Source of the DNA: Lolium rigidum | Taxonomy: Eukaryota; Streptophyta; Magnoliopsida; Poales; Poaceae | Assembly (NCBI RefSeq): GCF_022539505.1 | Contig: NC_061510.1 | Coordinates: forward strand, 97,480,292-97,544,291 | Length of the DNA: 64,000 bases | Reading direction: 5' to 3' | In this document: positions 1-10,323 of the stretch, piece by piece | Position numbering within the stretch: the first letter of the stretch is position 1 | Layout: every line of letters begins with the position of its first letter | Notes under the pieces: generated by a model | Told to the model about the DNA's origin: nothing | Databases searched by the model: none | What the model saw: only the letters and a program-made list of their open reading frames with translations | Position numbers and translations under genes: made by a program

Positions 1-16
1 CCTCCTCAACAAATAT

Positions 17-304
17 GTGGGTCAATACGACCAACGCCGGCGATACAACGACGATGATGAAAAAGATCGTCTGGCTAGGGACGACAGGAGACGTCGCCGG
101 CATGATCGCGACGAGGAGCGGTATGAGCGCCATGCCAAGGAAAAGTCGGGGGAGCAAGACGACGAGGATAGGCACTGGGACTGCCCCTTCTTCAGACACT
201 GCTGGGATTCAGGAATGAGCCGATTGCCTACAATCGGCAGAATCGTCCAGAATGCAAACAAAAGAAGAAGGATGCAGCTAACGTGTCCGTGTTCAAGCAT
301 CTAG
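17..304 (+). pseudogene. Gag C-terminal (nucleocapsid-like) fragment of the Tat-type element
   Basis: A very basic and acidic stretch (repeated RRR, DRDEER) is followed by a cysteine/histidine motif, W-D-C-P-F-F-R-H-C-W, typical of the zinc-binding nucleocapsid part of grass Tat-type Gypsy gag proteins, which packages the genomic RNA. The second half of the motif (P-E-C-K) is read in the +1 frame near 255, so a frameshift lies at about 215-250. The N-terminus is outside the window. It is a relic, not a host gene. Confidence 0.65.
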
Positions 305-834
305 GGCCTCTCCCGCCTCGGAACAAGCATGCTGAGTCCGCTCGGGTGGAAGATCTCGAGGAACTAGAGGACGATGATGAAGAGGAAGACAAGTATCATC
401 GGCCAAGGTGGTGCCCTGATGGGCTCAGCCGTTCCCAAAAGCGAAGGGTTCAGCGTCTACGTGGGTTGGAGGAAGCTGAAAGGTTATACCTGCACACGTT
501 GAGAAAGGCGCGGCCTGATCTGGCCGCCAAAATTCAGCGAACCCTGGACGAAGAAGGTCGGCCACAAAGGAAAGAGTGGCGCCCCAGACAAAAGAAAGCC
601 GATGATGAGACATCGCCTGGCACAAACATGGTCTTCATCCTTCCAACGGAGTTTAGCGCTCCAGGATTAGACGAAGCACCTGTGGCACAACTGGACTGCG
701 GCCCACGGCCGGTCATCTTTGAGAAGCCACGAGAAAGAAGCTACAAGCATCTGAAGGCCGGCCCTGTACTTGCGAGGTTACATCAATGTGCAGCCTGTCA
801 ACAAGATGTTGGTGGACACCGGAGCGGCAGTTAA
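283..834 (+). pseudogene. Gag-protease linker of the Tat-type element
   Basis: This 184-codon open stretch continues gag after the frameshift. It is acidic at first (EELEDDDEEED, about residues 27-37), then carries W-C-P-x-G-L-S-R-S-Q-K-R-R-V-Q-R-L-R, a basic motif found between nucleocapsid and protease in this class of grass Gypsy elements. The frame is lost again just before the protease, which is read in another frame from 770. No enzymatic motif is present; a structural or linker role is inferred from position. Confidence 0.6.
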
Positions 835-1117
835 CATTATGCCATACTCCATGCTACGTCGGTTGGGACGCTCCAGCTCGGATCTGATCAAGACCAATGT
901 GACAGCGAGCGATTTCAACGGCCAAGCATCCGACGCACAAGGTGTTCCGAATGTGGATCCGACCGTAGGAAGGAAAACCGTCCCTACGATGTTCTTTATT
1001 GTCGACGACAAGAGCTCCTATGCTTGTCTTACTAGGGAGAGATTGGATCCACGCCAACCGTTGCATCCCATCCACGATGCACCAATGCCTAATACGAGTG
1101 GGATGGAGATGAAGTAG
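770..1117 (+). pseudogene. Retrotransposon aspartic protease fragment (Tat-type Gypsy)
   Basis: The catalytic signature L-V-D-T-G-A-A-V-N-I-M-P is present, followed by L-x-R-L-G and T-x-F-x-G-like spacing, the hallmark of retropepsin-like proteases that cut the Gag-Pol polyprotein. Codons after 1117 still resemble the normal downstream linker (an I-D-V-T-K-D-G-type stretch around 1230-1250) but in shifted frames with stops. Nothing recognisable as reverse transcriptase follows, so the protease is the last enzyme encoded here. Confidence 0.75.
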
Positions 1118-1369
1118 AAGTCGTCCACGCGAGATGATTCAGCCGAGATTTCAACGGCCGGCATGAACGTTTGGGAGACATCAGGCCAAGAGCCACTCTC
1201 AGGCATCAATTTGGACGACTGCGAGCGCATCGACGTGACAAAGGACGGGGTTAGGCTGGTTTTGTCCACCGACCTGACTGTGTAACAAAAGCAACATCAA
1301 TGGACAAACGTGGCGATGCCAATCCAGGTGATCGGCCCCAAGGATTTATGAAGGAACATTGCAAAACCT

Positions 1370-2700
1370 TCATCGAGCAAGCAACATGGAGGCCGATTCC
1401 AGCAATCGGCCAAAATTATCCTCACCATACATTTTGCCTGGGTTCAATGACGATCTAAGGGGCAATGGGTTTCCGTCGGCTGGTGAGCTGGAAGAAGTCC
1501 ACATTGGTCCTGACAGAGCCGACGTTCACATAGAGTGCCTTGGCTAATCACAGAAGCCGATTTCAGCAGTTACCTGGCAGAATCGGCTCGGGGGGCACCT
1601 AATCAGATGAACATGTGCGATACATGTGCTAGGCGAACCATTGGGCGGCCGGTATGAACAATCGGCGAGAACATTGGGGGCCGATAGAAAAAATCGGCCC
1701 GTAAAAAAAAACATTCTCGTGATATACAGCCGATGCACGGACATCGACTTTAGAACTAAGGAACAAAGCCGATGCATAGCCATCGACTCTAGCACAAATT
1801 ACACAGGATCTACTCGCTGCGGGTTCGAGACGCGGATGGCCTTCTACTTCCTGGAGGGAGTGAACAGTAAGAGCTTCCTCAACTGCAATGAGCCGATTTT
1901 TGGTGCCCGAGCCTTATCTTCGAGGACTTCCAACCCATTCCGCGAGGTCGCCAGTTCGGCAGTACTGTCAGAAGCCTTTTGCGCATTAAGCCTACAATAT
2001 CGGCTTCCAACGGAAGAAAGGGTGTTTGATTGGTGGCAAGTTTGGCTGGCCCTGCATGGTGGTTTTCCCAGATTCGCTCAAGCTCGGGTCCATATGTCTG
2101 AACTGTGTGTCCTCACCGCCGTTCTCGCCTTGACTGAGGCTCGGGGGGCAGCAGATTTAGTAGACACGCTGTTTTTGGAAGCCGATTGGAGTGTCATCGG
2201 CTGACCCTGCATCGTGAACTTCTTCGAAAGCGGTGAGTTGTTGCAGAAGAAGATCACCAGAGCTGCTGAAAGGGGCCTGAAAGGGAAGCCATCATCATCT
2301 GCTGAGTCCGGACCGTCCCTGTTGCCTGCGGGGAAGATGAAGGAGACTGGATTTTTCAAAACAGCCGATGAACAGGCATCGGCTGTAGAATTGCAAAGTA
2401 TTATGGTCAGATATCAAATTACAGTCTGAATTTGAGAAGTGCTTGACTGACTGTTTAAATTGGTATCCGAGTCTGGCTTCATGGGCGTCTGAGGCGAAAA
2501 AATCCGATACGTTGCTATCGGTATTGGTGCGGCAAATGGAAGACTTGAAATTAGATGAATTGAGAGACAAATTGGGGGAACAATTCTTATTGATTCAAAG
2601 GAATGGCTTTACAAGAAAGAACCGATGGCTCTCAAAAGGATCATCCAATGCCTAATGCACTGCTACCACTAGTCCTATGCTAATTGGCCCCGGCTCTAGG
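1370..2700. repeat. Non-coding interior with recurrent GCCGAT...ATCGGC hairpin motifs
   Basis: Between the protease relic and the antisense ORF the DNA lacks credible coding sequence. It is studded with the hexamer GCCGAT and its complement ATCGGC, often a few to about a dozen bases apart so that each pair can form a small stem-loop (for example near 1390-1412, 1685-1700, 1725-1750, 2180-2202, 2363-2385). The homologous part of the second copy (22340-22820) has the same habit. Confidence 0.55.
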
Positions 2701-2735
2701 GGCCGGCGCTGTCCTCATCGTCACCATTGTAGCCG

Positions 2736-3210
2736 TCACCGGTGCTGCTGCTGGCAAGCTCCTCGTCGCTCGTCGCCGTAGCCCTCGATGGGGGCTTCTT
2801 CCTCGTCATCATCATCCTCGTCGTCATCCGACCAGGCCCGGCCCGCAGCGCTTCGCCGGCGGCTCGTCAGAGGAAGTGTCGCCTTCTTCTTCTTCCTCGT
2901 CGGAGAAGGGGTCGTCTTCTTCATCCCCCTCTTCGTCCTCTTCGCCGGAGGAAGCGAGGTTACCCCAAAAGAGGAGGTCGTCCTCACTCTCCGCCACCAG
3001 TCCTCCATTAATCAGGAACTGGAGGTCGTCCTCTCCATCGGTCAGGGGCAAATCCCTATCTGACCCGACGAGGGCCTCATGTGGGCCGTCGGGCACGAAG
3101 CCAAATTCCCACTCCGGCTCTTCATGTTGATTATGCTCTTGCATCGGCTCGCTTGAGGAAGAGGATTGGAAGGAAATGGCCGATGCAGCAGAGGAGGAGG
3201 ATGAATCCAT
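2736..3210 (-). pseudogene. Antisense acidic Ser/Asp/Glu-rich ORF of the Tat-type element (frameshifted)
   Basis: Read on the minus strand from an ATG at 3210, the ORF begins with a serine-rich N-terminus (MDSSSSSAAS) and continues with long Glu/Asp runs and a P-P-A-K-R motif. After about 120 codons the frame shifts near 2830; the next frame carries on with D-D-D-D-E-E-E-A-P-I-E-G-Y-G to about 2736. The equivalent ORF in the second copy (22949-23350, minus) keeps the serine start, D-L-Q-F-L, P-P-A-K-R and E-A-P-V-E-G-Y-G in the same order, so the reading frame was under selection or recently active. An antisense gene between pol and the 3' LTR is known from Tat-lineage elements (maize Grande); its function is unknown. 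No membrane segment or enzyme motif is visible. Confidence 0.6.
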
Positions 3211-3484
3211 GATGGGGGAGGGTTTTTCGGTGTCTGATACTGAGGGAGAGGATGAAGAAGCAAGTTACTCAATACGGTTAAATAATGGGATATTGGGGAG
3301 AGTTAATGCTACAACAGTTTCCGAGGAAATGGTGCCAAAGAATTGTCGAATCGCGCATAGAAGTCAAGAAGGCAAGGCATCATGATGAAGGATACTGCGA
3401 CAGTTCTGCTCTGCCACGACATGACCCGACGAAGGAAAAGTATAATGATTTTGGAAATGTCATTTCCAAAACCAGGGGGGCATG

Positions 3485-4648
3485 TGTTATCACCAGAATT
3501 TGACCGGATCAAAGGTGGGCCGCGATTGAAGATGGGCTTGAAGAATATACATAGAAGGAATACATGAATCAGCCTTCCATACAAAGTTTGGGCTAGTTTG
3601 CCCGTGTATCTGTAACATAGTAGGATACGTATCGTTTAGAAGTTAGAGTTTAACCCGTGCACGGTTAGGTGCACGCCTGAATTAGAAAGTCCCCCGGACT
3701 ATAAATATGTATCTAGGGTTTATGAAATAAACAACAATCACGTTCACCACAAACCAATCTAGGCGCATCGCCAACTCCCCGTCTCGAGGGTTTCTTCCGG
3801 GTAAGCACCATGCTGCCTAGATCGCATCTTGCGATCTAGGCAGCGCACGTTTATCCGTCGTTCATGCGTTGCTCGTACTGAAGCCTTTTTGATGGCGAGC
3901 AATGTAGTTATCATAGATGTTTTAGGGTTAGCATCGTTCATCATATCATATGCTATCGTCGTGCAACCCTTAGGCATCTAGCCGGCCTTACACCTATCTT
4001 GGGTGTAAGGGCGGCACCCCGCTTGATCATTGTTTAGTAGATCCGATCCGTTATGATTGCTCCTTGTTCTTCAAGGATTAGTTTAATATCTGCATCGTTA
4101 GGCCTTACAAACGGGTCGAAGGATCCAGTGGCGCGTAGGGTGTAGTTTGCTAGCCCTAGACAGGATGTTCCGAGGATCAACTTTGTGTTGGTTTTTAGGC
4201 CTTGTCTAGGGTCGGTTTACGATCACCGTGCGTGGCCGCCGAGCTCGATCACGAGTAGGATGTTCCGATTATGCGGTGAAAACCCCAAATCGTAGTAGGT
4301 CGTTTTAGCTTCATCTTGATCAAGCAGGACCACCATCCGATCGTACACCTCGTACGCATCATGGGTGGATCGGCTCCTTGAGCCGATTCACGGGACAACC
4401 TCGAGGGCCGATCGAGGCTCGAATTTAACGTTTACGTGTATGCCATGCAGGAAACTAAGCGAGGCATCATCCAACACCTTCCCGACCGGGTATAGGTCAG
4501 GTGGCACGCCTGCATCAGCATCGGACGTGCGTGCCGAAGGCTTTGCGGGCCGTCGCTCGGAGGGACCAGGGCCAGCCGCAGTCTTGGGAGATTCCCGGCT
4601 CTACGGTGTTGCCCGTCGCTGCCCGCCGGTGGGTGTCTGACCGCAACA
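3485..4648 (+). repeat. 3' LTR of the Tat-type element (about 1.16 kb)
   Basis: It starts TGTTATCACC directly after a G-rich polypurine tract and ends CCGCAACA, with the matching LTR at 23628-24795 sharing both ends. A TATAAATA box lies at about 3700. The 5' LTR is outside the window, so the target duplication cannot be tested (right flank begins AGTAA). Confidence 0.8.
3700..3707 (+). promoter_or_regulatory. TATA box of the Tat-type LTR
   Basis: TATAAATA follows CCCCCGGAC about 215 bases into the LTR and is conserved at about 23844 in the other copy. By position it should drive element transcription. Confidence 0.55.
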
Positions 4649-5578
4649 AGTAATAATCATATGATTGTATCCAGAAGCACATCAAGGGCTTGATGAACCA
4701 CTGGATCTTGCTAAACAAATAAAGCACATACCAGTAATCACTGAATAATACAGTTAAGCCAACTACAATGCTCAATTGAGCATGCTCATGAATTTGAGCA
4801 CAAGGAACAGTACACTAATACTCTGGCACTTGCAAAATTGCAAGTAATACACACAGAACTCAAGCCAGAGCAGTATATATGAACACATTTGATGTCAGGC
4901 AAGCATAGAAACAAGAACTGAGGCACAGGGAAGAATTCTAGCAAGTAAAGCAAGCTTTCACAGGCACATAGCTTAGCAATCTTGCACAGCAGCACAAGCA
5001 GCACATCAGCATAAGCAGCACAGCAGTACACGTAACACAGCAGCAGCGCAGCAGCAGTAAGCACGGCCACAGAGCAGCATGAGCATGGCTATCCTCTCCA
5101 CGAGGAGGAGAAGCTGTGACCAGCACTAAGGGAGGAGGAAGAAGAAGAACAAGCACACGAGAGAGAGAGGGAGAGATGGCGAACTTACCCGGGGTCGAGC
5201 AGGCAGACAACCATGGCGGCCACGGCGGCACACGCCAAGGCGCGGCGGCGCCAGGCCAAGCCAGGCCATGGCGGCGCCACAGCACCACCCCACCATGGCA
5301 GCACAGCCACGGCGGCGCCATCACGCCAGGAGTTCTGGGAGCCGCGGGATCACGCGGATCCCGTAACCCTAGCCATGGCGAAGAGGGTCGAGGACGAGCG
5401 GGAGCGGCGTCTGCTCCAGATCGACGCGGATAGAAAGGATCGCCGTCACAGGGCGGTTCGATTGTGCCTCATGGCGAGGGCCATGGCGACCGGGAGACCG
5501 CCGTAATCGGCCGGCGCACGGTGAGGGCGACGCGGTCGCCGAGAGAGAAAGAGGATTAGGGTTAGGTCGAGGCGGCGC
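4649..5578. other. Unclassified sequence before the assembly gap
   Basis: No supported gene. The first half is repetitive in GCAGCA/CAGCACA triplet-like words (4975-5055), the second is GC-rich with GGCGGC words. Compositionally it resembles an LTR or 5' leader of another retroelement on the minus strand, but no second copy, primer site or ends are present in the window. It is not the continuation of the Athila-type gag interrupted at 20247. Confidence 0.4.
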
Positions 5579-5678
5579 NNNNNNNNNNNNNNNNNNNNNN
5601 NNNNNNNNNNNNNNNNNNNNNNNNNNNNNNNNNNNNNNNNNNNNNNNNNNNNNNNNNNNNNNNNNNNNNNNNNNNNNN
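5579..5678. other. Assembly gap (100 N)
   Basis: Exactly 100 N, the usual placeholder for a gap of unknown size. It removes about the first 35 bases of the 5' LTR of the chromovirus (by comparison with the 3' LTR) and its left target-site duplicate. Confidence 0.95.
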
Positions 5679-6513
5679 CAAACAAGTTAAAATTTTGAGC
5701 CAACAAAAACTTTGGTTTAGCACTTGTGTTTGAATGTAGGTTAGAATCTTGCTTAACTTGAACTCAACTACCTCCTTTGTGTTTTGTTTTGTATGTCACC
5801 ACTTTATGAACTAGGCAAGCACACCACTTCTTATTATTTTCATGGTAGCACTTTTTAATTTATTGGGCACCATCTCTCGGTGCACCTCACCCCTCAAAAC
5901 CCTAACCCCGGCATGGTGAGCATCACTTCGAGGTTAAGAGGGAACACTTGCCCCTCTTCTTTACACCACCACCAGACCACCTAGGGTTACATCACCAACA
6001 CCACCCTCACCTTATTTTATTTTCCCAAAAACTTTCTACACCTGTGCATATGCACTTGGTCACATCTTGGCACATGCACACGGCATGGCCCCCTCTCTTT
6101 TTCACCCCTGCCCCTTTTTCCTTATCTCTCTCTTCTCTCTTTGGTTTTGGCCGAGAGACAAGAGGGGGAACTTCCCCTCTCTTTTTCCTTTCTCTTTTCT
6201 CTCTCTTTCTTTTCTCGTTTTGGGCCGTGGACACCACCACCTCTCTCTCTTTCGGCCCAAACCTCACCAAGCACCTCTCTCCCGCCCAAAACCCTAGCCC
6301 CTTAAACACACGCGCGCGCCACGCCGGCGGAGACATGATGGCGTCGCCTCGCACGACGCGCCATCGGCCTCGACCGCCCGCCCACCGCCTCGACTCCCTC
6401 CCGACGCCGACGCCACCGGGGCGACGTCACCGTGGGGCCAGCCTGTGACGCCAGCCCTCGCGCGCCCGTTGGCCGTCGCCACCGCCCACGCCACTACCGC
6501 GCCCCCGCCCGCC

Positions 6514-6520
6514 TATAAAA
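6514..6520 (+). promoter_or_regulatory. TATA box in the chromovirus 5' LTR
   Basis: TATAAAA after a CCCGCCC-rich stretch, repeated at 16911 in the 3' LTR. It is followed by a CT-rich, GC-rich leader, as expected for a U3/R boundary. Confidence 0.55.
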
Positions 6521-9215
6521 CCCTCCCCAAACGCCACCCTCTCCCTTCAGCTCCCACCTCCACAGCGCCGTTAGGCTGCCCCACTCCACCCCTGGCCGCT
6601 CGAGCTGCCGCTCGGGCCGCTGCCACCACTGCCCGACGCCATCCCGTCGTGGTCACCGCGAGGGTGACGCGCAGGTGGTCACCGTCGCGACGCCGCCAGC
6701 ACTCCTCTCCTCACTCTCTCTTCACCCGCACCCTCTTCTGCTTGTCCTAACCCTGCTCCCTGCATCTGACGCGCAGATCGGCGGCAGAACGACGACGCCG
6801 ACGACAAGCCGACGCCGCCCGTGTTGCCGTTGACGCCGCCTGAGGAGGAGCAGACGCCCCTGGACGCCGCCAGTACACGCACCCGACGCACGCCTACGCC
6901 TCCACACCACCTCGCACCGATCCGCGCCACCGCCGGCCGCCGGTAAGCCCCCGGCCGCCCCCTTTTTCCCTCCGCGCCGGCGGCAGCCCTCCGACGTCGC
7001 GCACGCGCCAGATCTGGGCCGTCGGATCCAGATCGGGCGGGCGCATGGCGCATGCACGGCCACGTCGGCGTGCATGGCCACGTCGGCCTGCCTGGCCCGC
7101 CACGGGCCCCCGGCCATTTTTCTTTTTTTCTTTTTCACCGGCCACGGGAGAGCCCCACTGGGCCGGCCCATTCGGCACAACACCTGCACGGCCCAGGGCG
7201 TTCCCGCCCTTTTCTTTTGTTTGAAAATTAATAAACAGAAATTAAAATGTAAAAAGGGCAGTATACCTGTTTTGCTAATTAAGTTAGTTTGGTAACTCTG
7301 ATTAATCTAATTCCAATTGCATTAGCACCGGCATAAAATTATCTTTCAGATGCCACTGGCCTAGTATTTTTAGGATTTTTGTGCGATTTTTAATAAATAT
7401 AACAAGATTTCTGTTTCTGGTTAGTATTCCTAAATCCTAAAATTGAAAAATTAATATTTTTGAATGATTCCAACTCGGGTTAATCTTATATTGTTACTGT
7501 GCACCTAGAATAAATACCTGGAGCCTCTGATAGTAATGTTAGTCTCTGGTTATGTTTATATGTGTGCCACATGCAATGATAGGTTATGAATTAGAAGTTC
7601 TTAATTAAAATATTGATGCATTATTTATAAAAATGGCCAAATCATGTTTTGCTACTGTCAAGCAACTCCCCTGCATATTCTTCTGTTTTCTTTTAGTTGC
7701 TCTTGTTTCTTAAGCTATGTGTTGATTGTATGCAACGTTTATTTTTGCGACGCTAGATACCAACGAGGGAGAAGTAGAAGGGGAGGACTTTGGTGAAGAA
7801 CTTGAGGAAGACCAGGGACAAGCCAACCAAGGCAAGCCATCTTTGATCTCCGATTGATGTCAAGTGGATGTCATTTGTTGATGTCCCAAAGTATCTTGTT
7901 TCTATGTGTGTTGTTCTCTTTATATGTGTCATCTTTATATGATTGCAAGTGGGGTACTCTCTAGTGGTGCTACCCCACCTTTGCTCTTATGTTGGTGGGA
8001 ATGCATGGTATTATGGCCGTGCTACCCTCATTGGTCTACTAGAGTACCCAACATGATCATGTCTTGTTCCAAGATAGAGGTCTACATCACACCCACCACT
8101 TTGTTAAATCTAGAGGTATCCAAGTCATGAATCTTGGTGTAATTCTCAACTTGAGAGAAGTATGCCGTGTACCCTTGTGAATGTGGATTGGATAGTGAAC
8201 CATCACCATCCAAGTTGTATCATAACACCACCAAATCTCGAAAGTTGATCCACCCTATATTATCATCTTACATGCTTACCTTAAGCAAGTGAGACCCTTT
8301 TCTTTTACCACCCACTTATACTCTCATGGCATGATGACCCTCATCTCGGCCATGGTGCCATAGTAGTTCCTTCTCAAGAAACTTTAGGATGGGAACCCCT
8401 CAAGGTTTACCTTGTTGTAAATGTTTATGAAAACCTTGGGTGAGTCAACCCAAGTGTATGGTTTATGAAAGCAAAGGATCTTGATAAAGATGTTTGGGAA
8501 AGATATGTATGTGAGATGGTTGAGCAACCGTGGTGTTGTGGGGAAAAGGAAATGGTTTTTCTAAAAAGGAGCACTCGCGTATAAGTGTTCGCCGTCCCAA
8601 CTTTTATTCGCGCAACCACATTACCCAAAGTGGGCACGGGCTTAGTCCGTAGTCCGTTGAAATTGGCATAAGCACCCTTCACAACTCTCTAGGGAGGGTC
8701 AAGAGGACCTCCGACGCCGGGTTGCGCTCCGGAGGAGGCAATACACCGTCTTAACCGATAGCCGGACGATATCGAGGGTCTTCCGTCGTGGCGCCGGGAG
8801 ATACGCTCAAAAGGAGGTATGCTCGCCGGGGTGCCGGGAAGGGGTAAGCCCGCAGGGAAGGACTTGTGCCAAGGGAGACGGGCGAAAGACTATGACTAAT
8901 TATCCGAGACTCGCATACTTTCGTATGACGACCCGGGGATGATCCCGGCGGATTTATTAGTTCTTGTGGGGAAAGTGTGCAAACTCGCGAGTCAAATCTA
9001 TTCGAATAGCCGCGTCCGCGGTCATGGACGGGTTGAGGTGGCCATACTTAACCGGGGCTTGTGTTTTGTTTTGATAAATGCTTTGCAAAGAAAGTGTTGT
9101 GTTGGATGTACCGGAAGGGTACGGAAAAAGTGTGTGTCGACCATATGGAGATGGTCGAGGAAAAATGAGACCAAGTGGGGAACTCTTTCCTAGTGTTTCA
9201 TGTTGAGGAACTCCT

Positions 9216-9549
9216 CTTCAATAAAGATATAGAGATGTCATAGAACATTCCCTCGCATATCCATCAATTGAGATGGAGAAATGCAACTCTTCTTCAATAA
9301 AGATATAGAGATGTCATAGAACATTCCTCGCATATCCATCAATTGAGATGGAGAAATGCAACTCCTCTTCAATAAAGATATAGAGATGTCATAGAACATT
9401 CCCTCGCATATCCATCAATTGAGATGGAGAAATGCAACTCTTCTTCAATAAAGATATAGAGATGTCATAGAACATTCCCTCGCATATCCATCAATTGAGA
9501 TGGAGAAATGCAACTCTTCTTCAATAAAGATATAGAGATGTCATAGAAC
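9216..9549. repeat. 76-bp minisatellite in the 5' LTR (four full units plus a partial one)
   Basis: The word CTTCAATAAAGATATAGAG starts at 9216, 9292, 9367, 9443 and 9519, giving a period of 75-76 bases. The 3' LTR has the same word only at 19612 and 19688. The array therefore expanded or contracted after, or during, the last reverse transcription. Confidence 0.9.
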
Positions 9550-10082
9550 ACCATTAGTGCTCACTTCACTTGAGAAGCCGAGACGCTATGTAGACAGCTT
9601 GTTGATGCACGCTATATCCACCAGAGAAATTGTTCTTCCTCTCGTGTCTCCTTTAGATAGCTTTTGTAGCACCCCTTTTGATGGTTTGCGAGTACAATTC
9701 CAAATGTACTCACGGCTTTGTCCCTGGCTATTAACTTGGCCAGACTATGAGGAGGACTATGAAGAGGACGGAGGATATCATGACGACTATGCGACCTAGG
9801 ACGCTTTCCAAGTCAGTCGCTCCGTAGGTCTAAGGCATGACTTGGGCCCGACGACGTTGATGTGTATCCGCTGCATGTGTTTGGTGAACTTGCCCATCGA
9901 GGCATTTGTGTAAGCTTGGTCATGTGACCCGCATTGTAAGACTTTATTATTCGGTACTGTAATGGATGATGTAATTCTGGATATTCAGTTCGGTTATGTG
10001 CTCGCGATGCAATGATCATGGGGTCGTGAGTTGAATGCATAACAGGGTATTTCGGACAGCTAGTCCGGGGTCCCCACAGAGC

Positions 10083-10094
10083 TGGTATCAGAGC
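10083..10094 (+). promoter_or_regulatory. Primer binding site (tRNA-iMet)
   Basis: TGGTATCAGAGC lies four bases after the 5' LTR end and is complementary to the 3' end of initiator tRNA-Met, the usual primer of chromoviruses. Confidence 0.85.
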
Positions 10095-10323
10095 CATCCT
10101 GACCATAGGAAGCCCTAGTTAGCATGGACGTTAAGATAGTGAAAAAACTATTTTCTACAATAAAAACGAGATGACTATATGCTGAAATAATGCCTAGTCT
10201 CTCCCCTACTTTCTCTTAGATGTTAACTTTACTTGCATTAATTATTACTGTTTTACCTTATGCACTTAAAATTTGGCACACTTTGATCATCATACTAATT
10301 AAGGAACTTAAAAATTTTTGTAG

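Larger units (their letters stand above)
1..4648 (+). mobile_element. Gypsy (Tat-type) LTR retrotransposon, 5' part outside window, lacks RT and integrase
   Basis: The element enters from the left edge inside gag and ends with an LTR at 3485-4648. Visible parts in order are a gag nucleocapsid-like zinc motif, a charged linker, an aspartic protease, about 2.2 kb of non-coding DNA with an antisense acidic ORF, a purine-rich tract (AGGGGGG, about 3475-3481) and the LTR. After the protease (around 1117) the frame closes, and no RT, RNase H or integrase motif appears before the LTR, so this copy could only move with help in trans. A homologous 3' half recurs at 22319-24795, which fixes the element architecture. 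The Tat assignment rests on the gag/protease motifs and the antisense ORF 3' of the coding region, a layout known from Tat relatives such as maize Grande. Confidence 0.8.
5679..10078 (+). repeat. 5' LTR of the chromovirus
   Basis: Aligns along its whole length with 16077-20246 and ends GTCCCCACA. It is about 4.4 kb against 4.2 kb for the 3' LTR; the excess is explained by three extra copies of a 76-bp tandem repeat. The missing first 35 bases fall in the gap. Confidence 0.9.

Noticed and set aside
6300..7300. Several arginine/proline/alanine-rich ORFs on both strands (also 16690-17690)
   Set aside because: They sit in the GC-rich half of the chromovirus LTR, overlap one another on opposite strands and change frame between the two LTR copies.
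9216..9549. Evenly spaced repeats resembling a CRISPR array
   Set aside because: The units are contiguous 76-bp tandem repeats without unique spacers in a plant LTR.
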